NCBI GenBank assembly: GCA_021323535.1
Contig: JAJONO010000001.1
Span: forward strand, 79,535-143,534
Length of the DNA: 64,000 nucleotides
Direction of reading: 5' to 3'
DNA from: Bacteroidota bacterium
GTDB taxonomy: Bacteria; Bacteroidota; Bacteroidia; B-17B0; Aurantibacillaceae
The position numbers and the translations under genes were made by a program. Of this stretch, positions 44,737-52,521 are shown piece after piece. The first letter of the stretch is position 1. Each line of letters starts with the position of its first letter. The notes beneath the pieces are model-generated. The model was not told where the DNA came from. It ran no database searches and saw only the letters and a list, made by a program, of their open reading frames with translations.

Positions 44737-45105
44737 ATGAAAAAACTGATTGTTATAACGTTGTTTCTGATCTCCATAAACAGCTTTGCTCAAAATAAAA
44801 CTACTTCAAACAATTATTACGTCGTTTTGTATACCATTGGCGAAACATGGGACACTACCAAACACTATCACGAACAAAAATATTTCAACGAACACTCTGC
44901 TCACATGAGTTCGCTTCGAAAAAATAAAACAATAACCATAGGCGCGCGTTACGGCAACACCGGCATGATCGTGATTGAAGCGAAAGATGAGAGTGCGGCA
45001 AAAGCTCTTGTGAACAAAGACATTGCCATTCAGAATAAATTATTTAAAGCGGAGGTTTTTTTGTTTGAGCCTTTTTACGGAGGTTGTGTGAAGGAAACAC
45101 CATAA
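44737..45105 (+). CDS. Secreted YciI-like protein
   Basis: 122 residues. Signal peptide (1-18, ending SFAQ) followed by a ferredoxin-like YciI-type domain: YYVVLYTIGETWDTT, YFNEHSAHMSSLRKNK and the closing FKAEVFLFEPFYGG. The conserved HSAHM segment occupies the usual His/Asp site of the fold. YciI-like proteins are usually cytoplasmic, so a signal peptide is notable. Function not known. Confidence 0.7.
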   Translation: MKKLIVITLFLISINSFAQNKTTSNNYYVVLYTIGETWDTTKHYHEQKYFNEHSAHMSSLRKNKTITIGARYGNTGMIVIEAKDESAAKALVNKDIAIQNKLFKAEVFLFEPFYGGCVKETP

Positions 45106-45186
45106 TATCCTTTCAGAAATTAATTTAACAGCATTCTTAGTTCTTTTAAAGATAGTCTGCATAACTTTAACCAAAAATACAAGCAC

Positions 45187-45639
45187 ATGGAAGCAACTCT
45201 CAAAATCTGGGAAACCAACAGAAACAATTATTTAAAGCATTTTAATTATAGTCTTGAACAACTCAATCATATTCCGCAGGGATTCAGCAACAATCTCATC
45301 TGGAACCTTGGACATATAGTCGCTATTCAGCAAAGATTACTTTATAGAGGATCGGGGTTGCCTATGAATATCAGCGATGAATTTTTCGAAACATACAAAC
45401 CTGGTTCAAAACCTACTGGTAAGACTACACAAGCCGAAGCGGATGAAATAAAAACACTTCTTACATCTATGATCGATGTTACAAAACGTGATCTCGCTGC
45501 AGGGAAATTCACAAATTACACAGCCTTCACAAGTCTTACCGGTTTTCATATCGGTAATTTGAACGATGCCATACAATTCAACAATTACCATGAAGCGATG
45601 CATCTTGGATTTATGGCGAATATCAGGAAGTTTGTGTAA
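45187..45639 (+). CDS. DinB-family metal-dependent protein
   Basis: 150 residues with the DinB four-helix bundle pattern. The three metal-binding His are His43 in NLGHIV and His135 and His139 in YHEAMHLG. Relatives include thiol transferases (bacillithiol or mycothiol S-transferases) and many uncharacterised members. It is cytoplasmic and a single gene. The exact substrate cannot be read from the sequence. Confidence 0.88.
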   Translation: MEATLKIWETNRNNYLKHFNYSLEQLNHIPQGFSNNLIWNLGHIVAIQQRLLYRGSGLPMNISDEFFETYKPGSKPTGKTTQAEADEIKTLLTSMIDVTKRDLAAGKFTNYTAFTSLTGFHIGNLNDAIQFNNYHEAMHLGFMANIRKFV

Positions 45640-45691
45640 AGGATCTTGTCATTTTTTGTATCATAATTTTTCGTTAGTATCTTTACCTGCT

Positions 45692-48091
45692 ATGACGAAA
45701 TTCAGAATCTCCCTGCTGTTCTTATTACTTTCACATGCTTTTATTTGCCAGGTTCCATCTTATCTCTGGGCCAATGGTATAGGCAATTCAAATAATGTTT
45801 TTGGAGATCAGGGCATGTCAGTCAGTGTAGACGCTTCTGGAAATTCCTATGTTACAGGAGCGTTTTATTATGTTATGGACGCAGACCCCTCTCCTGCAAC
45901 GTTTACTCTTAATGGAGGAAGTAATGGTGCATGTTTTGTAACAAAGTACGATTCGAATGGGAATTTCCTTTGGGCATTCAGTCTTTCGGCAGGCTACGGA
46001 TCTACCCGTATAACCTGCGACTCTGTTGGAAATTTTTATTTAATGGGTTATTTTGGCGGGGGAAGCATCGATCTTGACCCTTCTCCGGCAGGAGCAGTTT
46101 TAACCGGTGGCGGCGGTTTTATTGCAAAGTATAACACATCGGGTAACTTTCTCTGGGGAAAATATATTATGGGATCGTGGGTCTATCCTTTACAAATAAG
46201 GCTTGATAAAAATTACGATCTTGTTGTCGGGGGAGATTTTCAGCTGAACTGTGATTTTGATGTAACATCCCCTTCAGGAACGGTCACTTCGATCGGACAG
46301 CCAGATGCATTTCTTGCAAAATATGATACATCGGGAAATTTCCAGTGGGTAAAATCATTCGGAAGCAAATTGATAGACAATGTATGGTCGGTTGACTTTG
46401 ACAGTGCAAACAACATTGTTATTTCAGGTATGTTTGGTGACACCTGTGACTTCGATCCTAGTCCTGCGACTGCTATCCAGTTAAAACATCCTTCCAGTAG
46501 TGGTAATGGTTTTATCGCAAAATACTCGCCATTGGGAAATTACCTATGGGCGAAAAATGTAACCTATGGGCCGGGTGGGTATAAACGCTGTAAATTCGTG
46601 AATGTTGATATTAATGACAATATTGTTGTTACAGGGAATTGTGATGGCGTAACGGATTTTGACCCGAGCGCGGCTGCTTATACTGTTGCACCAATCGGTC
46701 CATTATGGGACCTGTTCTTTTGCAAATACAATAGCTCAGGGAATTTCATATGGGCTAGAAGACTGGGATCGACAAATTCAAATTCTGAAGGTAATTGTAT
46801 AAAGACAGACAAAGCCGGTAATGTCATTCTGTGTGGAGCTATCAGTGGTACGGTTGACATGGATCCATCAGCTGTTATAAATAATCTGAATTCTATCGGG
46901 GCATCTGATATAGTTGCTGCCGGTTATGATCCATCCGGAAATTATAAATGGGCCTTTAATGTGGGGAGTTCACAAGTGGATGTCGTACAGAACTTTGATA
47001 TGGACAGCTTATCGAACTTATACCTTACCGGTTGTTATCAATACACAACTGATTTTGATCCGTCTCCTTCTACAGCAACCCTAATATCAAATGGGAACCT
47101 CGATTTCTTTGTTGCAAAATACAACGCTTGCTTCAGTCCGGAAATACCAATGATAGCATCAACTTCATCAACTATTTGTGCGAATACTACCACAACCTTA
47201 ACAATTACCTCCGGCAATTTAAATAGTGCAGTTAACTGGCAATGGTATTCGGGAAATTGCGGCACAAATGCGGTAGGATCCGGAACTGCTATTATGATCA
47301 CGCCGTCTGTAACAACAAACTATTTTGTTCGGGGTGAAGGTGGCTGTATTGGAAATGCAGGAAACTGCCAGTCACTTACTATTGTGGTTCTTCCGTCTCC
47401 ATCAGTAAATATCACCAGCAGCAACACACAACTTTGTACAGGAGATTCGGCAACATTGACTGCTCAGGGGGCTCTCAGTTACACATGGAACAATGGCGCT
47501 ACAAGCTTTTCCATTATTGTAACTCCTACCATCACTTCAACTTATACCATAACCGGAACAGGAATCAACGCCTGTGAAGGAACTGCTGTTATAAGTCAGA
47601 GTGTAAATGCTCTCCCTTTAATAGGTATAACGAGTACACATTCTACATTGTGTATTAATCAGTCTGCAACGTTAACTGCTACTGGTGGAATTACATATAC
47701 CTGGAGCACAGGAGCGAACAATACATCGATTGTTGTGACACCCAGCATATCCACAACCTATACAGTTTATGGAACGGATAATAACGGTTGCGTTAATTCA
47801 AATATCTACATGCAGCAAATTGACCCTTGCGCAGGTCTCAATGAACCGTTCTCAGAATTTTCTTTTGGATTGTTTCCTAATCCTGCAAATGAATACGTTC
47901 ATATAAATTGTTCATTAAAGACATTTATATTTGAGTTAACCGATAACATTGGAAGAATACTTCTTAAAAAAGAAATACACAACTCTACTAGCCTGGATGT
48001 TCATTGGGTTGATCCGGGAATTTACTTTTATAAAATATTCAGTAAAGAAAATACCGAACTGAAGCAAGGTAAGTTAATTTTAAGTAGGTGA
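45692..48091 (+). CDS. T9SS-secreted protein with SBBP-type beta-propeller repeats
   Basis: I place the start at the ATG at 45692 (MTKFRISLLFLLLSHAFICQ), which gives a signal peptide. The longer track start lies within the DinB gene. About 799 residues remain. Up to ten propeller-like repeats (about 25-470) carry the FxxKYDxxGNFLW pattern and DFDPSP motifs, typical of SBBP repeats. Two Ig-like repeats (about 480-705) and a type IX sorting domain (about 725-799, SFGLFPNPANEYVHIN and ELKQGKLILSR) follow. Extracellular and possibly calcium-binding through the DxDP loops. Confidence 0.88.
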   Translation: MTKFRISLLFLLLSHAFICQVPSYLWANGIGNSNNVFGDQGMSVSVDASGNSYVTGAFYYVMDADPSPATFTLNGGSNGACFVTKYDSNGNFLWAFSLSAGYGSTRITCDSVGNFYLMGYFGGGSIDLDPSPAGAVLTGGGGFIAKYNTSGNFLWGKYIMGSWVYPLQIRLDKNYDLVVGGDFQLNCDFDVTSPSGTVTSIGQPDAFLAKYDTSGNFQWVKSFGSKLIDNVWSVDFDSANNIVISGMFGDTCDFDPSPATAIQLKHPSSSGNGFIAKYSPLGNYLWAKNVTYGPGGYKRCKFVNVDINDNIVVTGNCDGVTDFDPSAAAYTVAPIGPLWDLFFCKYNSSGNFIWARRLGSTNSNSEGNCIKTDKAGNVILCGAISGTVDMDPSAVINNLNSIGASDIVAAGYDPSGNYKWAFNVGSSQVDVVQNFDMDSLSNLYLTGCYQYTTDFDPSPSTATLISNGNLDFFVAKYNACFSPEIPMIASTSSTICANTTTTLTITSGNLNSAVNWQWYSGNCGTNAVGSGTAIMITPSVTTNYFVRGEGGCIGNAGNCQSLTIVVLPSPSVNITSSNTQLCTGDSATLTAQGALSYTWNNGATSFSIIVTPTITSTYTITGTGINACEGTAVISQSVNALPLIGITSTHSTLCINQSATLTATGGITYTWSTGANNTSIVVTPSISTTYTVYGTDNNGCVNSNIYMQQIDPCAGLNEPFSEFSFGLFPNPANEYVHINCSLKTFIFELTDNIGRILLKKEIHNSTSLDVHWVDPGIYFYKIFSKENTELKQGKLILSR

Positions 48092-48184
48092 TTCACATAT
48101 TCAGTAGTCAAAAAAACACAAAGCAGTTCTTTAAGTCTTATTTATTTCCAAGCATCCATTTTTAAAAACAAACTTTTAACCTAA

Positions 48185-48444
48185 AGATTAGCTTCGCTAA
48201 TCTCCCCTTTCCAGTAGTCAATCCCGATAATTATCGGGAACAAAAGCCGCTGCTGTGCATCGGTTTTTCGTTTCATGTCATCGCTTTTGAAAGTAAACTT
48301 AAAAGTATGAGTCAGTGAGAGATTAACTGCGTTGATCTTGCCTAACCAGAGTCGAAAATGCAAAAGTAAAAGCAATGCTTTGATTCTTTATTTTACACTT
48401 CCTCTAATGAAAGCCTTGCTTTCAACGCGTCAGTGTAAAATAAA
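48185..48444. repeat. Cluster of inverted repeats downstream of ssrA
   Basis: The gene-free stretch 48092-48440 holds several perfect inverted repeats: AGATTAGC-TTC-GCTAATCT (48185-48203), TCCCGATAATTATCGGGA (48222-48239), and a long arm pair TTTATTTTACACT (48387-48399) / AGTGTAAAATAAA (48432-48444) enclosing GAAAGC-CTT-GCTTTC. ORFs that the track places here lack coding features. The region may contain a MITE-like relict or processing signals. Confidence 0.55.
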
Positions 48445-48470
48445 AAAGCCCCACCTTTCAGGTGGGGCCT
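48441..48470 (-). terminator. Terminator of ssrA
   Basis: GCCCCACCT and AGGTGGGGC form a 9-bp GC-rich stem with a 3-nt loop. On the minus strand TTTTTTATTTT follows. It is 14 bp beyond the 3' end of tmRNA. Confidence 0.85.
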
Positions 48471-48483
48471 TTGCATTTTCTCG

Positions 48484-48848
48484 TGGATCCGGAGAGATTC
48501 GAACTCTCGTCCAAATAAGGAAAAAATAAGCTTTCTACATGTTTAAAATTAACTTGATTTTCGATCAGAGCCAGGCGTTAATTCATACCAAACTCTGACT
48601 TATTTGCTAATATTGTTTTACCTAGCAACGTCAGCAAAACAAACTACACATTTATGATGCTTTACCCGAGGCGCAGAGCAGTTTAGCTCCCCGGAAAGCA
48701 AAGGTCACTTAATTCTAAATTAAGCAGCCATAGCGTAAGAGTTATCTTCGCCAAATAAAAGTTTTGAAAGTTCCGTTTTAAGAGCTCTTCTTACAACGCT
48801 CTACATGCTTACATATCTAGTCACCTACTGTCAAAACCGGTCGGACCC
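48484..48848 (-). ncRNA. ssrA: tmRNA (trans-translation RNA)
   Basis: On the minus strand the 5' end GGGTCCG pairs with CGGATCC near the 3' end (7 bp, one G-U). GGTTTTGACAG after the 5' arm and GAGAGTTCGAATCTCTC (T arm with GTTCGAATC) near the 3' end are tmRNA hallmarks. The tag frame reads GGC GAA GAT AAC TCT TAC GCT ATG GCT GCT TAA, so the degradation tag is GEDNSYAMAA (codons at 48720-48752). The 3' CCA is not encoded. Together with SmpB it rescues stalled ribosomes. The mature RNA is about 365 nt. Confidence 0.95.
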
Positions 48849-48922
48849 ATTTTGAAATTATAAATTGTAAATGTTGAATGATAAATTAAACACCAAAAAA
48901 TAATTTCTTTAAAGAACTAATG

Positions 48923-48930
48923 CAAAGTTA
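48923..48930 (-). promoter_or_regulatory. -7 box of the ssrA promoter
   Basis: On the minus strand TAACTTTG is a perfect TAnnTTTG -7 element, followed by GCATTAG. Its distance to the tmRNA 5' end (about 75 bp) implies a leader removed by processing. No clear TTTG -33 element is visible. Confidence 0.55.
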
Positions 48931-48989
48931 GTAAATTTTTATGGCTTTCAGCTTCGTTTTTAATTATATTTAACCATAAAACCTGACTT

Positions 48990-49508
48990 ATGAAAAAACT
49001 AATATTTCTTCTGATGGTGTGCCTTTCAGCCTCCCTCACCGCTCAAACGATTAAATCAAAAGCACTAAAAATAAAATATACCCTTCCCGCCGGATGGAAC
49101 GCCGAAGAGTTTGGCGGAAAAACTTCCTGGGAAGAAAGCGGAAATACCCTATGCAAATGTTCAGGAGTTTCATTTACAAAACAACATAAAGACGGTAAAA
49201 TGAATGTGCTTGTTTATCCAAGCACTCAATCCGGACTCGATTCCTTAAAACGCAATTTCGCAGGTCCGCTTCGTTTCGAAAACGTCGAAAAATTTGACAA
49301 AACACGTAACAAAAATTTTTCCTTCGAAAAAAAGAGATCCAATTTCACCGATAAAACAGGAAAGAAATCCTTTGAAGTAATTCGCTATTTCGCAAAAGTA
49401 GACGATCATTTTTATATCATCTACACATGGCAGGAAAACATGGGCGCCATGAGTCCGAATGCCGAGAAAGAATTGTATGAAATGGTGAACGCCATCGAAC
49501 CTAATTAA
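48990..49508 (+). CDS. Secreted protein of unknown function, 172 aa
   Basis: Signal peptide (1-19, ending LTAQ). The mature domain opens with KIKYTLPAGWNAEEFGG, the usual first strands of PsbP-like or DUF1795-type proteins, and ends with a helix ELYEMVNAIEPN that is also typical of that fold. A CKCS pair at about residue 55-58 could form a disulfide or bind metal. I do not recognise a specific family, and the fold is inferred. Confidence 0.65.
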   Translation: MKKLIFLLMVCLSASLTAQTIKSKALKIKYTLPAGWNAEEFGGKTSWEESGNTLCKCSGVSFTKQHKDGKMNVLVYPSTQSGLDSLKRNFAGPLRFENVEKFDKTRNKNFSFEKKRSNFTDKTGKKSFEVIRYFAKVDDHFYIIYTWQENMGAMSPNAEKELYEMVNAIEPN

Positions 49509-49575
49509 ACAATAAACCGTTCTTATTTACGTTCCTGGTAAAAACACCATGAAAATCTTTGATAAAATAAACATC

Positions 49576-49788
49576 ATGAAGCTAACTCTGTTCTGCTTCA
49601 TGACCGTTTCTCTCATGTTTATATCCTGCGGAAGAAAAAATAGTTGTGTGGAAAAAGCAGCTTCACCCGATTGTGTATGTACCATGCAATACGACCCGGT
49701 TTGCGGTTGCAACAAAAAGACTTACAGCAATGCCTGCGTAGCTGAATGCCATGGTATAAAAGAATACACAAAGGGAGAATGTAAGTAA
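49576..49788 (+). CDS. Kazal-type protease inhibitor lipoprotein
   Basis: About 70 residues from the ATG at 49576 (MKLTLF). A lipobox MFISC makes it a lipoprotein. The mature part shows a Kazal domain: CVCTMQYDPVCGCNKKTYSN followed by ACVAECHGIKEYTKGEC. YDPVCG and TYSNAC are the signature, with cysteines spaced for the usual disulfides. Kazal domains inhibit serine proteases through the loop before YDPVCG. Nine bases after its stop is the end of a convergent S41 protease gene. The two are neighbours, though not necessarily partners. Confidence 0.88.
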   Translation: MKLTLFCFMTVSLMFISCGRKNSCVEKAASPDCVCTMQYDPVCGCNKKTYSNACVAECHGIKEYTKGECK

Positions 49789-49797
49789 AGAATGATT

Positions 49798-51255
49798 TTA
49801 CTTCCTGATTAATTCCTTCACCTTCTCTACTTCCAGATCCCTTTTCATTAACAGGTCATTGAACGTATATTCGATTTTATAATCAGGAATGATACCATGT
49901 CCGGTTGTTTTCGGACAAACATCATGAATGATCCTGAACGCGGGCATCCTTAATCTTATTTTAGTATTAGGGAGTTTGTACAGTGGCGTTATGCCGGCAT
50001 TACATCCTTCCAACGTGCCAGCTGTTTCTTCTCCTACAAAAGTGGCGCGGTTATTAAACTTAAGATAAGCCGATACAAGGCACGATGCCGAAAACGATCC
50101 TCCATTGATAAGCACATACAGTTTTTTATCGTAGTGATTTTTCTTCATCGGTTTTATCGTGTAAGAGTAATAGTCAGTGTCGTTAACTGTTTTCTTTTTT
50201 GCAATGAGTTTAAATCCTGTCCTCATCAACTTAAAGAAAATATTTCCTCTTGTATATTTTTTATACGGATAAGATCTGATACCTGTTTTCAATGTTTGTG
50301 TTCTTGCCGAATCGATAAGATAACTTAACAGCCTGTAACTGTTCTCCAAACTTCCACCGCCATTGTTACGCAGGTCTATCACCAGGTTTTCGGATTTATT
50401 GTTTTTTAATTCTTTGAAAATTTTCCGGTAGCTGCTCTTGAATTTTCTTCTCGAAAACGCGTCAACCTTCAGTAACATTGTTTTTTTATCATTATCAAGA
50501 TAACGGTATTTCATTTTCGATTTTTTAAAAAATGTATACAGACTATCATCTTTTGCCGACAACTGATAAGCCGGGACGTTCTTTGCCTTAAAGGCTGCGA
50601 AATGAATTTTCTTTATCGAATCTCCCTGTTTAAATTCTACATAAAATGTATCTGGCCTCCCAAACAGTGAAAGGTAATACGTATTGAATCCGAGTTTTGT
50701 GTAATGGTCCTTTCCTGAAACATTATAACCATCGGTGCTTATGAAACGCCGGGTGTGGCGCAATATAGAATCAATGCCTACGCCATTAATGCTCACAATC
50801 TCATTTCCTTTTTTCATGAGAGTATCTTTTCGCTTATTGAGACTGGCCAGCATATACACTTTGTTTTGAGCGGGAATAAAATAGTATGGCGCATAATTGA
50901 ATTTTGCTTTTTCGCTATCCTTATAATATTCTTCGGAGTACATCACTTCGGTGTGACCGCAGTGCAGGTTGTCTATCACCAGTTTCATTTTTATTCTGAA
51001 TTGCTTTTCGGTAAGACTATCTTTAACTGTTGTGCTAACACTATCGAAATAAGCTTTGTAAAAAGCGCGATCCTTAAAAATTCCAATGACAGGGTGCATG
51101 GCAAGAACAACATCGCTCACAACCTTCACATCTTCCTTCAGGGCGGCAGGAGGATATTTTCTTGTAAAGACGCTTTCCTTCTTAAGTTTTGTCTGCGAAA
51201 AAAACTGAAGTGGGATTACAAGAAGTATCAATAAAAATCTTTTTAAACCACTCAT
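49798..51255 (-). CDS. S41-family peptidase (C-terminal processing/tricorn-like)
   Basis: 485 residues. Signal peptide (1-20), N-terminal helical region (about 35-120), a PDZ-like region (about 145-185, GNEIVSINGVGIDSIL) and the catalytic core (about 265-465). The core has LVIDLRNNGGGS, the nucleophile Ser in NGGSFSASC, and GEETAGTLEG. The Lys of the S41A Ser-Lys dyad (in GKG) is absent at that place, so the protein is closer to tricorn-like S41 members. It should be periplasmic or surface located. The promoter region is shared with the divergent dehydrogenase gene, leaving 41 bp between the starts. Confidence 0.87.
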   Translation of the reverse strand: MSGLKRFLLILLVIPLQFFSQTKLKKESVFTRKYPPAALKEDVKVVSDVVLAMHPVIGIFKDRAFYKAYFDSVSTTVKDSLTEKQFRIKMKLVIDNLHCGHTEVMYSEEYYKDSEKAKFNYAPYYFIPAQNKVYMLASLNKRKDTLMKKGNEIVSINGVGIDSILRHTRRFISTDGYNVSGKDHYTKLGFNTYYLSLFGRPDTFYVEFKQGDSIKKIHFAAFKAKNVPAYQLSAKDDSLYTFFKKSKMKYRYLDNDKKTMLLKVDAFSRRKFKSSYRKIFKELKNNKSENLVIDLRNNGGGSLENSYRLLSYLIDSARTQTLKTGIRSYPYKKYTRGNIFFKLMRTGFKLIAKKKTVNDTDYYSYTIKPMKKNHYDKKLYVLINGGSFSASCLVSAYLKFNNRATFVGEETAGTLEGCNAGITPLYKLPNTKIRLRMPAFRIIHDVCPKTTGHGIIPDYKIEYTFNDLLMKRDLEVEKVKELIRK

Positions 51256-51261
51256 AAATAC

Positions 51262-51269
51262 TATCTTTG
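51262..51269 (+). promoter_or_regulatory. -7 box of the dehydrogenase promoter
   Basis: TATCTTTG matches TAnnTTTG exactly, 27 bp before the ATG at 51297. It lies in the 41-bp gap between the divergent starts. A T-rich stretch (51241-51244) is near the -33 position. Confidence 0.5.
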
Positions 51270-51296
51270 TAAAGTTACGAATTAAACCGGCGTTTT

Positions 51297-52502
51297 ATGC
51301 AAAAGCTAAAGATAGGCGTTCTTCGCGAAGAAAAAAGTCCACCAGACAAACGTGTTCCTCTTACCCCATTGATCTGCTCAGAACTTACCAGGCGATATAC
51401 GCATCTTGAGATCGTTGTACAACCCAGCCAGATCCGCTGTTATTCGGATTCGGAATATACTTCATTTGGTATTCCACTGCAGGAGGATCTTTCGGACTGC
51501 GATGTTTTAATGGGAGTTAAAGAAGTGCCGGTTGAAAAGCTGATTCCTAATAAAAAATATTTTTTCTTTTCTCATACCATAAAAAAACAGCCTCATAACC
51601 AGAAGCTGATGAAGGCCCTGATTGAAAAGAAAATACAAATGATCGATTATGAAACTTTAACAGATAAGAACCATAACCGCATCATTGGCTTTGGGCGCTA
51701 CGCAGGCGTTGTAGGGGCCTATAACGGTATTCTCGGGTACGGATTAAAATACGATCTCTTCCGCTTAAAGCCCGCTCATCTTTGCCGCGACCGTGCCGAA
51801 ATGGAAGAAGAGCTTAAACGCGTGAAGCTTCCTAATATTAAAATTGCACTCACAGGTGGCGGACGTGTGGCCAACGGCGTTATTGAAACACTGAGCGCTT
51901 TGAGGATCCGTAAGGTTACAGCCGACGAATTTCTTAGCGCGAGTTTTCGCGAACCCGTGTATTGCCAACTCAATCCACGTGATTATGTGGAGCGCCCCGA
52001 CGATCATAACTTTGACCTGAATGATTTCTTCAAACATCCCGAACATTTTATTTCGAAGTTTGCCGAATTCACAAAAATAACTGACCTCTATTTATCGGCG
52101 CATTACTGGGATCCCCGTTCTCCTAAAATGTTTACACGACAAGACATGGAAGCACCCGATTTTCACATCTCCGTAATTGCCGATATTACCTGCGATATAG
52201 ACGGTTCTGTTCCCACCACCATTCGTGCGAGCAGCATTGCCAACCCATTCTACGGGTATAATATCTTAAATCATCACGAAGATCTTCCATTCAACAAAGA
52301 CACTATTTGTGTGATGGCAGTTGACAACCTCCCATGCGAACTGCCCCGCGATGCAAGCGATGATTTTGGAAAAGATCTTACAGAACGCGTGCTCCCATTC
52401 GTGTTTCAGCAAGACGAAGACAGGGTAATTGAACGCGCCAGCATTTGTATTAACGGAAAGCTTACGCCTCCTTACGAATACCTGAAGGATTACGCATATT
52501 AA
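51297..52502 (+). CDS. Saccharopine dehydrogenase / alanine dehydrogenase-like oxidoreductase
   Basis: 401 residues. The N-terminal domain (about 1-140) begins KIGVLREEKSPPDKRVPLTP, the AlaDh/PNT N-terminal signature. A Rossmann domain (about 165-330) has IALTGGGRVANGVIETL as nucleotide-binding glycine motif. HYWDPRSPKMF and IADITCDIDGSVPTTIRASS are typical of the lysine-forming saccharopine dehydrogenase branch. It should be an NAD(P)-dependent, cytoplasmic enzyme of amino acid metabolism. The precise substrate remains open. The SpoIIE gene follows 19 bp later on the same strand. Confidence 0.82.
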   Translation: MQKLKIGVLREEKSPPDKRVPLTPLICSELTRRYTHLEIVVQPSQIRCYSDSEYTSFGIPLQEDLSDCDVLMGVKEVPVEKLIPNKKYFFFSHTIKKQPHNQKLMKALIEKKIQMIDYETLTDKNHNRIIGFGRYAGVVGAYNGILGYGLKYDLFRLKPAHLCRDRAEMEEELKRVKLPNIKIALTGGGRVANGVIETLSALRIRKVTADEFLSASFREPVYCQLNPRDYVERPDDHNFDLNDFFKHPEHFISKFAEFTKITDLYLSAHYWDPRSPKMFTRQDMEAPDFHISVIADITCDIDGSVPTTIRASSIANPFYGYNILNHHEDLPFNKDTICVMAVDNLPCELPRDASDDFGKDLTERVLPFVFQQDEDRVIERASICINGKLTPPYEYLKDYAY

Positions 52503-52521
52503 CAAAATAACATTCCCCCGA

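Noticed and set aside
45566-45691. Longer start for the SBBP/T9SS protein
   Set aside because: The first 42 residues overlap the DinB gene and would hide the signal peptide that begins at 45692.
48181-48375. Minus-strand ORF of 64 aa downstream of ssrA
   Set aside because: Composed of inverted repeats, with no start context or recognisable domain.
48332-48529. Plus-strand ORF of 65 aa at the ssrA 3' end
   Set aside because: It overlaps the terminator and the tRNA-like part of tmRNA on the opposite strand and has no protein features.
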